A stretch of DNA of 52,230 bases from an uncultured Chitinophagaceae bacterium (GTDB lineage Bacteria; Bacteroidota; Bacteroidia; Chitinophagales; Chitinophagaceae), in contig CALKVC010000148.1 of NCBI GenBank assembly GCA_937996595.1, positions 1 through 52,230 of the forward strand. Reading direction: 5' to 3'. Positions 25,417 through 32,435 of this stretch are shown piece by piece. The notes under the pieces are model-generated. The model saw only the letters and a list, made by a program, of their open reading frames with translations, had not been told where the DNA came from and searched no databases. The number at the start of each line of letters is the position of its first letter. Position 1 is the stretch's first letter. The position numbers and the translations under genes were made by a program.

Positions 25417-26751
25417 ATGCAACTATCGGCACTCAACGCTATTTCGCCCATTGATGGACGTTACTATAACGGCACCAAACAGCTTTCAGCCTATTTTTCA
25501 GAGTTCGCACTCATCAGGTACAGGTTGCATGTGGAAGTGGAGTATTTTATTATGCTGGCTGAAAAGAAATTTTTCAAATTCGATGCCAGGCTTAAACAAC
25601 AGTTAAGGGACCTGGTTTCCAATTTTTCTGAAGATGGCGCCCGGGCCGTTAAAGCTACAGAGTCAGTTACCAACCACGATGTTAAAGCGGTAGAATATTA
25701 CCTGAAAGAAAAACTGGATGCTTTGGGAGAAGGGAAGCTGAAAGAATGGGTGCATTTCGGGTTAACATCACAGGATATAAATAACACGGCCATCCCGCTA
25801 ATGTGGAAAGATGCCATTGAACAGGAATACCTGCCGGCAATACTTAACCTGCAGCTACAAATCAGCAACTTCGCCCACCAGTGGGAAAAGGTTCCCATGC
25901 TGGCACATACACATGGCCAGCCGGCTTCGCCCACCAGGTTGGGCAAAGAACTGATGGTATTTGTTGAGCGGCTGGAAAACCAGGTACAGTTATTCAGCTA
26001 TATCCCGTTTTCGGGGAAATTCGGCGGGGCCACAGGCAATTTCAATGCTCACCATATAGCCTACCCGAAATTTAACTGGATAAAATTTGCCGATGAATTT
26101 GTGGAAGACAGGCTTGGTTTGCAGCGCCAGCAATACACCACGCAAATTGAGCATTATGATGTACTTGCCGCCCATTTCGATGCCATAAAACGGATAAACA
26201 ACATCTTCATAGATTTTTGCAGGGATGTATGGACATACATCAGTATGGATTATTTTAAGCAGCAAACCAAAAAGGGAGAAGTTGGCAGCAGCGCCATGCC
26301 CCATAAGGTGAACCCGATAGACTTTGAAAATGCTGAAGGAAACCTTGGATTGGCCAATGCCATTTTAGAACACCTTTCGGCCAAATTACCCGTTTCCAGG
26401 CTGCAACGCGACTTAACAGACAGTACAGTATTGAGAAATATCGGTGTGCCTATGGCGCATACCCTGATTGCAACAAAATCTATTGAAAAAGGCCTTTCAA
26501 AACTCCTGCTGAATGAAGCTAAACTAACATCCGACCTGGAAAATAACTGGGCTGTTGTTGCAGAAGCCATTCAAACCATATTAAGAAGGGAAAACTATCC
26601 AAATCCATATGAAGCATTAAAGGAACTGACAAGAGGGAAACACACTATTGATAAAAAGGCCATACACGCTTTTATCAACAAGCTCAAAATTTCACCTGCA
26701 TTGAAAAAAGAACTAACAGCAATCACCCCCCATAATTACACCGGCATATAA
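25417..26751 (+). CDS. purB: Adenylosuccinate lyase
   Basis: This 444-aa enzyme of the fumarase/aspartase superfamily cleaves SAICAR and adenylosuccinate in purine synthesis. The superfamily signature GSSAMPHKVNPIDFENAEGN starts at residue 290; Ser291/292 lies in the mobile catalytic loop. Other marks are the N-terminal SPIDGRYY, HFGLTSQDINNTA and AHTHGQPASPTRLGKE, which carries the catalytic His. The product has the length and motif order of E. coli-type PurB. It diverges from mqnA and converges on prfC. A heptamer repeat array fills the convergent gap, and I see no classical terminator. Confidence 0.96.
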   Translation: MQLSALNAISPIDGRYYNGTKQLSAYFSEFALIRYRLHVEVEYFIMLAEKKFFKFDARLKQQLRDLVSNFSEDGARAVKATESVTNHDVKAVEYYLKEKLDALGEGKLKEWVHFGLTSQDINNTAIPLMWKDAIEQEYLPAILNLQLQISNFAHQWEKVPMLAHTHGQPASPTRLGKELMVFVERLENQVQLFSYIPFSGKFGGATGNFNAHHIAYPKFNWIKFADEFVEDRLGLQRQQYTTQIEHYDVLAAHFDAIKRINNIFIDFCRDVWTYISMDYFKQQTKKGEVGSSAMPHKVNPIDFENAEGNLGLANAILEHLSAKLPVSRLQRDLTDSTVLRNIGVPMAHTLIATKSIEKGLSKLLLNEAKLTSDLENNWAVVAEAIQTILRRENYPNPYEALKELTRGKHTIDKKAIHAFINKLKISPALKKELTAITPHNYTGI

Positions 26752-26791
26752 GTGTTTAAAGCACCCGGCTGTTACTGAACAAAAAAAACTA

Positions 26792-26854
26792 CAAACTTCA
26801 AACCCCAAACCTCAAACCTCAAACCTCAAACTTCAAACCTCAAACCCCAAACTA
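26792..26854. repeat. Degenerate heptanucleotide array (consensus caaacct)
   Basis: Nine consecutive 7-bp units each start with caaac (caaactt, caaaccc, caaacct, caaacta) over 63 bp with no loss of phase. The last unit contains the complement of the prfC TAG stop, so on the minus strand the array starts exactly at that stop codon. It occupies the convergent gap between purB and prfC. Confidence 0.93.
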
Positions 26855-28438
26855 CTTATGTATCTCACTCGTAAAATGAAACTCAATATCCGGGTTATTG
26901 GTTCGCTCTGTATTTAAAAACCATTCGCTTTGGGCCAGGTAAACCAGGTGGGCATCTTTGTCTTCAGCAATATTGGCCTGTTTATATTTCACAAAGTCTT
27001 CCAGTTTTTTGGGGTCTTTACTGGTTAGCCAGCATGCCTTATAAAAAGGCAGGCTGTTCATTTGTACCGATGCGCCATACTCCTGCATCAGTCGGTATTG
27101 TATTACTTCAAACTGCAGTTCGCCCACGCAACCGATTATCTTTTTAGTGCCACCAAACTGGGTAAACAATTGGGCCACACCTTCGTCCGTCAACTGCATT
27201 AATCCTTTTTCCAACTGCTTGGTTTTCATTGGGTCTTTATTGATCACCTCTTTAAATATTTCAGGTGAAAAACTGGGGATCCCGGTAAAATAAAAGTTCT
27301 CTCCCTCGGTAAGGGTATCTCCTATTTTAAAGTTCCCGGTATCAAATAAACCAACCACATCGCCGGGATATGCTTCTTCGATAACATCTTTCTGACGGGC
27401 TAAAAAACTGTACGGATTGCTGAAACGTACGTCTTTGTCAAGCCGTACATGATGGTAATACGTATTGCGTGAAAATTTCCCGCTGCATACCCGCAGGAAG
27501 GCGATCCGGTCACGGTGCTTTGGATCGAGGTTGGCATGTATCTTAAAGATAAAACCGCTAAGTTTCTCTTCTTCGGGTTTTACATCACGGTTGCTGGTAT
27601 GCCTGGGCCTGGGTGTTGGCGCAATGCGGATGAATGTATCCAGCATTTCTTTCACCCCGAAATTATTCACGGCGCTGCCGAAAAATACAGGGGCGGTATT
27701 CCCGGAAAGGTAATTTTCAATGTCCAGTTCGCCGTATACGCCGTCAATCAGTTCCACATCGTCCCGCAAAGTAGCCGCATTCTGTGCTCCTATCCTGTCA
27801 TCCAGCACATGATCTGCCAGGTTGCTTATTTCAACCACGTCTTCATCATTTGCTTTTGTACCGGCAGTGAATAATACCAGGCTTTTTTTATGCAGGTCGT
27901 ACACTCCTTTGAATTCCTTGCCGCTATTTATGGGCACCGTCATAGGGTGCAGCTGAATTTTCAATTCCTTTTCAATCTCTTCCAGCAGGTCGAAGCGGTT
28001 TTTTCCATCACGGTCCATTTTATTGATGAATACGATCACCGGCGTATTGCGCATGGCTATCACTTCCATCAGCCTGCGGGTCTGGTCTTCTACTCCGTTC
28101 ACACTGTCAATAACCAGCACCACGCTGTCTACTGCGGTTAAAGTCCTGTATGTATCTTCTGCAAAATCCTTGTGGCCGGGCGTATCCAGCAGGTTAATCA
28201 GGTGGCCCTCATATTCAAAAGTCATTACACTGGTAGCCACACTGATACCACGCTGCCTTTCTATTTCCATGAAATCGCTGGTGGCATGTTTCTTTATCTT
28301 ATTGCTTTTTACGGCACCAGCCGTTTGTATGGCGCCGCCAAATAACAGGAATTTTTCAGTAAGCGTGGTCTTTCCCGCATCCGGGTGAGATATGATAGCA
28401 AAGGTTTTGCGTTTGTTTATTTCGTTGATGTACTTCAT
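26852..28438 (-). CDS. prfC: Peptide chain release factor 3
   Basis: This 528-aa translational GTPase recycles RF1/RF2 from the ribosome after termination. The G-domain motifs are intact: G1 SHPDAGKTT (residues 17-25), the switch region ERQRGISVATSV, G3 DTPGHKDF and G4 NKMDRDG. The C-terminal domain III includes GCVGELQFEVIQYRL, which distinguishes RF3 from EF-G. The length agrees with the family. The upstream neighbour on the same strand is a MutS-like gene, separated by 180 bp filled mainly by a heptamer array. Confidence 0.96.
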   Translation of the reverse strand: MKYINEINKRKTFAIISHPDAGKTTLTEKFLLFGGAIQTAGAVKSNKIKKHATSDFMEIERQRGISVATSVMTFEYEGHLINLLDTPGHKDFAEDTYRTLTAVDSVVLVIDSVNGVEDQTRRLMEVIAMRNTPVIVFINKMDRDGKNRFDLLEEIEKELKIQLHPMTVPINSGKEFKGVYDLHKKSLVLFTAGTKANDEDVVEISNLADHVLDDRIGAQNAATLRDDVELIDGVYGELDIENYLSGNTAPVFFGSAVNNFGVKEMLDTFIRIAPTPRPRHTSNRDVKPEEEKLSGFIFKIHANLDPKHRDRIAFLRVCSGKFSRNTYYHHVRLDKDVRFSNPYSFLARQKDVIEEAYPGDVVGLFDTGNFKIGDTLTEGENFYFTGIPSFSPEIFKEVINKDPMKTKQLEKGLMQLTDEGVAQLFTQFGGTKKIIGCVGELQFEVIQYRLMQEYGASVQMNSLPFYKACWLTSKDPKKLEDFVKYKQANIAEDKDAHLVYLAQSEWFLNTERTNNPDIEFHFTSEIHK

Positions 28439-28466
28439 AAAGGGCGCAAAGATAGGAGGAATGTGG

Positions 28467-28617
28467 GATTTTGGAGGTATGATTTAGGATGTATGATGTA
28501 TGATGTATGATGTATGATTTAGGATGTATGATCTGAGATGTTAGATTTGAGATGTGAGATGTATGATTTTTAGCACGTTCTTTAGATCATACATCTCAGA
28601 TCATAAATCATACATTT
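28467..28617. repeat. Heptanucleotide array with an inverted arm (gatgtat family)
   Basis: Fifteen 7-bp units on the plus strand (28467-28571; nearly all start GAT, consensus gatgtat) are followed, after a short unique spacer with gcacgttc, by about four units of the same family in inverted orientation (28587-28617). The arms can pair: gagatgtatgat and atcatacatctc are perfect 12-bp complements. It fills the gap between the MutS-like gene and prfC and starts a few bases past the MutS-like stop. Confidence 0.9.
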
Positions 28618-28618
28618 T

Positions 28619-30409
28619 TTACAACTCAATCCCGATCTTCTTCATCAAAATAGACGCATTTAAACTGGTACAAACGCCTTGTTTCAGTTTATAATCAAAA
28701 TACAGTTCATCCTGGTTTACCTGCACGTCAAAATGATAGTTAAGGATTTTATCCGGATAGTATTTGATCATTTCGGCCAGGCCAAGGTCGTGGGTGGCTA
28801 TGATGGCGGCAGCTTCGTGACGGATCAGTTGTTTAATTAATGCTTCAGAGCCGGTATGGCGGTCTAGTGAATTGGTTCCACGTAAAATTTCATCCAGCAG
28901 GATAAATACCTTTTCCCCTGCATTCACGTGGTCAATAATGGTTTTTAATTTCTTCAGTTCTGCATAAAACGTAGAAGTGCTTTCCTCCAGGTTATCTGTA
29001 ATACGCATACTGCTTATCAGCTTAACAGGAGAAATTATGAAAGCGGAAGCACAAACCGAAGCCCCGGCCATGGCCAGTACGGTATTAACACCTACACTTC
29101 TCAGGTAGGTGCTTTTACCGGCCATATTGCTACCGGTAACTAGCATGGTTTTACCCTTGTTATCAATATCGATATAATTATTAACCCGTTTTATTTCTGG
29201 TATCAACGGGTGTCCCAATTCCTTTGCATGGATAAAAAAGTGATTTTCATGCAAGGCAGGGAAACACCAACCCGGGTTATTAAAATGAAGGGTTGCCATG
29301 CTATTCAGCGCTTCAAATTCGCCCAGCGTTTTAAACCAGCGTGCTACATCAGCCGCATGTTCCTTTTTCCATTTTTCCAGGTCAAGCGCCTGTTGCAGGT
29401 TCCAGAGCAGGAGCAGGTTAAGCGGCAATGATATCACAATATTATAGCGGATATCGAGGCGGTCCAGGATCTTTTTCAGTTTACGGATCTTTACAGATGC
29501 CGCTTCATTATCTGAGAAGAATGACTGTTGCAACAGGCTGTTCAAATTGGCAGAAAATGGTTCCTTTTCAATGACTGCGATACTTAATGATAGGGCATCT
29601 ATTTCTTCCACGATCCTGGTTAGTTTATCATGCATGGGCGCAACCGCCTTGTTAACCCGGTAGGCGATTACAGCATACAGCAGCAACATGGCATACATAC
29701 TGTTCAATGGAATAAAACCTGCGATACCTGCTATCACAACAGATAAGATTATAACAGGTAACAATATGCGAAGCCATTTCCAGTGGCTGAAGGGAAGAAA
29801 GCGTGCCGGTTCGTTTAACCATGCCAGTAACTTCTCAAAGGTGGACTGCCTGATATTTGTTTCCCTGCCTATGGCCTGTATTTCCTGCCGCCAGTGCATT
29901 TTTCCCTTCAATTCTTTGATTGCCTGCTGCCTTTCCAGAATTAATTGGGGCGCTGCTGGTTCCAGTAACCAGGAAGCCAGGGTGGCACTACCCATATCGG
30001 AGGTTGTACGGTTTATAAACTGGTAAAGGGATGCATGTCCGAATATATCCAGGTCGCCGGCATATTCGTGTACTTTTGGCAAAAATGAAGCACCATCTGC
30101 AAATTGATAATATTCTCCCTGCAGTGCTATGAGTTCATCCTGGTTGATACTGATGAGTTGTCTCGTATGTTTTATGGCTGACTGGTTGGCCAGGTCTTTA
30201 TACAGCAGCCGCACAAAAATGGCCAGTAAGACAGCTGCTGCAGAAAACACATAAACCAGCCCCCATGGCCATAAAAAATAAAAAACGGCTATGATGGCAG
30301 CGATGGAACCAAAGCGGAGTAATCCAAAAACGGTTTTCTTTTGCTTTAATTTTATTTCAAGTGCCTGCAATGAGGTTAACCTGTCCCTATAACTTGTTGT
30401 TGGCTCCAT
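28619..30409 (-). CDS. Membrane-anchored MutS-like ATPase
   Basis: This 596-aa protein has the MutS core and ATPase domains but no N-terminal mismatch-recognition domain. Two hydrophobic hairpins, about residues 27-67 and 212-252, suggest membrane attachment, which is unusual for MutS. The ATPase part is intact: Walker A GSNMAGKST (426-434), ASAFIISPVKLISSMRITDN, Walker B KVFILLDEILRG (from 500) and a catalytic THDL. The open frame runs to 30508, but the ATG at 30409 gives a hydrophilic N-terminus without a stray extension, so I chose it. Such proteins are common in Bacteroidota and unstudied; mismatch repair is unlikely because the mismatch-binding Phe-x-Glu domain is absent. Confidence 0.83.
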   Translation of the reverse strand: MEPTTSYRDRLTSLQALEIKLKQKKTVFGLLRFGSIAAIIAVFYFLWPWGLVYVFSAAAVLLAIFVRLLYKDLANQSAIKHTRQLISINQDELIALQGEYYQFADGASFLPKVHEYAGDLDIFGHASLYQFINRTTSDMGSATLASWLLEPAAPQLILERQQAIKELKGKMHWRQEIQAIGRETNIRQSTFEKLLAWLNEPARFLPFSHWKWLRILLPVIILSVVIAGIAGFIPLNSMYAMLLLYAVIAYRVNKAVAPMHDKLTRIVEEIDALSLSIAVIEKEPFSANLNSLLQQSFFSDNEAASVKIRKLKKILDRLDIRYNIVISLPLNLLLLWNLQQALDLEKWKKEHAADVARWFKTLGEFEALNSMATLHFNNPGWCFPALHENHFFIHAKELGHPLIPEIKRVNNYIDIDNKGKTMLVTGSNMAGKSTYLRSVGVNTVLAMAGASVCASAFIISPVKLISSMRITDNLEESTSTFYAELKKLKTIIDHVNAGEKVFILLDEILRGTNSLDRHTGSEALIKQLIRHEAAAIIATHDLGLAEMIKYYPDKILNYHFDVQVNQDELYFDYKLKQGVCTSLNASILMKKIGIEL

Positions 30410-30539
30410 GAAAATATTTACACAAAAATAGTCAGAATGAATAACCGTTTGAAGGATAAGTAAACATTTATACCTATTTAACTTTAAACATCTTAAACCT
30501 TTCAACAAATTTTAACGGTTTAGAAGCATGACTATTTCG

Positions 30540-30547
30540 TAATTTTG
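30540..30547 (+). promoter_or_regulatory. -7 promoter element of the tmRNA gene
   Basis: TAATTTTG fits the Bacteroidota -7 consensus TAnnTTTG exactly and ends 12 bp before the mature tmRNA 5' end. The -33 TTTG is not well preserved: the best match, TTTA at 30519-30522, is spaced by 17 bp. Confidence 0.6.
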
Positions 30548-30558
30548 CATTTAACTCC

Positions 30559-30926
30559 GGGGCTGACCGGTTTTGACAGCATAGATCTTTGTAAGTGTAA
30601 GCATGTAGTGCGTTGGATAATTAGCACTTAAATCTGAATATTCAAAACTTTAAATGGCAATACTTCGTATGCCATGGCTGCCTAATCGATAGATTAGCAA
30701 CCATTCGGGCCGCCGGACTGGTCTTCCTGCTACCGGGCCCGCCGCCGACTCAAAACAAAGCGGGATGCTGTAATGGAATGAAGTGACCATTGCTTAAGAT
30801 CATTCTTCTAAGGAAAGGGTTGGTTTGTTATGCCCCGGCTCTTTCCCTACAATCAATGCATAAATAAACATGTAGAAAGCTTATGACGAGTATGTTTGGA
30901 CCAGGGTTCGATTCCCTGCAGCTCCA
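30559..30926 (+). ncRNA. ssrA: Transfer-messenger RNA (tmRNA), tag (A)GNTSYAMAA
   Basis: This RNA rescues stalled ribosomes. The 5' end ggggctgaccggttttgaca and the 3' end with ggttcgattccc followed by cagctcc form the tRNA-Ala-like domain: 30559-30565 pairs with 30919-30925, with A at 30926 as discriminator. CCA is not encoded. The tag reading frame runs from the resume codon GGC at 30656 to the TAA at 30683-30685 and encodes GNTSYAMAA, which together with the tRNA-borne Ala gives AGNTSYAMAA. The YAMAA end is shared with other Cytophagia-like tags. The 368-nt length is normal for a one-piece tmRNA. Confidence 0.95.
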
Positions 30927-30930
30927 CTTT

Positions 30931-30964
30931 AGCCGCCATAGCTTCAGCGAAGGCGGCTTTTCTT
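30931..30964 (+). terminator. Terminator after tmRNA
   Basis: The arms agccgcc (30931-30937) and ggcggct (30952-30958) form a 7-bp GC-rich stem followed by tttcttt. It starts four bases after the tmRNA discriminator base. Confidence 0.8.
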
Positions 30965-30965
30965 T

Positions 30966-31166
30966 GCCCTACTAGCGCAAGTATGCAGCTTAGCCTTGTG
31001 CATTAGCGTGCTTGTGCTTTGATTACTCAATAATAAAAAAAAATCAAGATAACTAATGTCAATAAGCCCTGCTAGCGCAAGTATGCAGCCAAGCCTTGTG
31101 AATTAGCATACTTGTGCTTTGATTACTTAGTAATAATAAAAGTAACAAGAACACTAATGTCAATAA
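30966..31166. repeat. Tandem pair of about 100-bp repeats, each with a 12-bp hairpin
   Basis: Copy 1 (30966-31065) and copy 2 (31066-31166) are adjacent direct repeats. Both begin gccct-n-ctagcgcaagtatgc and end actaatgtcaataa. Each holds an inverted pair: gcgcaagtatgc (30975-30986) with gcgtgcttgtgc (31006-31017), and gcgcaagtatgc (31075-31086) with gcatacttgtgc (31106-31117). All 12 positions pair in both copies if G-U pairs on the plus strand are allowed. I see no ORF and no known RNA family. The remaining 104 bp up to the next gene show nothing. Confidence 0.85.
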
Positions 31167-31270
31167 ACTTCTTCCCCCCTTCTGGCCCCTTCTGGCGCCA
31201 TTGTGGAACAAAGCGTATAATAATTTGTTTTAAATCTCAGCGCTGATTGATTTCTTTAATTCTTTTAAGC

Positions 31271-32308
31271 CTATTTATACTTAGGAGTATGTTCATCAAA
31301 AAACTGGTTAATTGTCTTGTTCCACGTGTTCAGTGATTCTGAACGTTGCTTATTCAGGTCATTCAAAGTTTGATTGTATTTCTGCGACTTGTTATTGATG
31401 TCTTTCACCGCATTGTTATATGTATCCACGTCAGCTTTAGAAGGATTACGATTTTTTTCAAACTCTTTTTTAATTTTCTCAAAATTCTCATTGGCAATTG
31501 TAAATTCACTAATAGTTGCAGTGGCACCACACTCATTAATGTAAAATTGCAATAGCGATTTACAGGCACCGGTAACAGAATTATCGCCTTCAAAAGATTT
31601 TATAGTCTTTAATTTTTCCATTCCGTCTTCCGAATATTTCCTCAGTGCATTTTTTGATTGTTCCACACCCGTAACATTATTCTTACTTATTGCTTCCACC
31701 AGGGTTTGCTCTTGAACATATGGTTTAAAGAATATAAGGTAAACTTCATTATAATATTTATTGAGGTCACGCACTTTCCGTAGTTTTTCTGACAGCGCAT
31801 TCCCTTCTCCTTCTATTAAGTTTACATTGTGCGCCTTTGCAAAAGCAGCTTGTGCTTCTTTTATCCGCTTATTACCTTCTTCCATTTTTTGATCGATTGC
31901 ATCCTTAATATTAAGTAGCACTTCCATTTCATCATAACTGTTCTCTGCTATTTCTTCGATGTTCAATACCTTAGTGTAATCATCATTTAAAATATTGAAA
32001 TACAACTTCATAAAACTTACAGATGTATCCCTGTAACTTTTATCGCCTTTATAAGTTGGCATTCCGCTAATGTTCATTCTTGCTTCCTGCACCTCGTTAA
32101 GAAGTTTCTGACGGATGTTTTCCACTTTACGGGCTTTTTTACCATGCGCCGAAGCACTGGCATAAGCCATGTATTTTTTGGATATATTTTCGTGTTGCTT
32201 TCCTATGTAATCCATATATGCACCCGGGTCTTCGAAATTCTGTGCACATATGTTTTTACTGCATAAAGTAAGAAAAGCAAGGCAAACAAAGCGTAAAATT
32301 GCTCTCAT
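31271..32308 (-). CDS. Secreted helical protein of unknown function, possibly LIC11966-type surface protein
   Basis: This 345-aa exported protein has a signal peptide (MRAILRFVCLAFLTLCSKNI, cleavage near CAQ). The rest is highly charged, rich in Lys, Glu and Asn, and almost wholly helical, with coiled-coil-like heptads in the last 80 residues (KSQKYNQTLNDLNKQRSES). The pattern around DPGAYMDYIGKQHENISKKY resembles the family annotated as LIC11966 surface proteins, but I am not certain of that. It has no catalytic motif. It follows the Prc-like protease gene on the same strand with a 127-bp gap and has its own promoter-like sequence. Confidence 0.7.
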   Translation of the reverse strand: MRAILRFVCLAFLTLCSKNICAQNFEDPGAYMDYIGKQHENISKKYMAYASASAHGKKARKVENIRQKLLNEVQEARMNISGMPTYKGDKSYRDTSVSFMKLYFNILNDDYTKVLNIEEIAENSYDEMEVLLNIKDAIDQKMEEGNKRIKEAQAAFAKAHNVNLIEGEGNALSEKLRKVRDLNKYYNEVYLIFFKPYVQEQTLVEAISKNNVTGVEQSKNALRKYSEDGMEKLKTIKSFEGDNSVTGACKSLLQFYINECGATATISEFTIANENFEKIKKEFEKNRNPSKADVDTYNNAVKDINNKSQKYNQTLNDLNKQRSESLNTWNKTINQFFDEHTPKYK

Positions 32309-32337
32309 AAATTACATTAGTTTTAAAGTTACTGTTT

Positions 32338-32345
32338 CAAATATA
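32338..32345 (-). promoter_or_regulatory. Putative -7 element for the LIC11966-like gene
   Basis: The minus strand reads TATATTTG, an exact TAnnTTTG match, 29 bp before the ATG at 32308. No clear -33 TTTG is seen at 19-20 bp, so the call is tentative. Confidence 0.42.
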
Positions 32346-32435
32346 AATGTTCGTCCCGAAAAATTCTTACATGGTTACCTAATTGTTTGAAAATATTCTT
32401 TACTTGTAACCATAACGACACAAATGGTTGCCAGG

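Noticed and set aside
30410..30508. 33-residue N-terminal extension of the MutS-like protein
   Set aside because: It is cysteine- and hydrophobic-rich without similarity to the rest of the protein; the ATG at 30409 is more natural.
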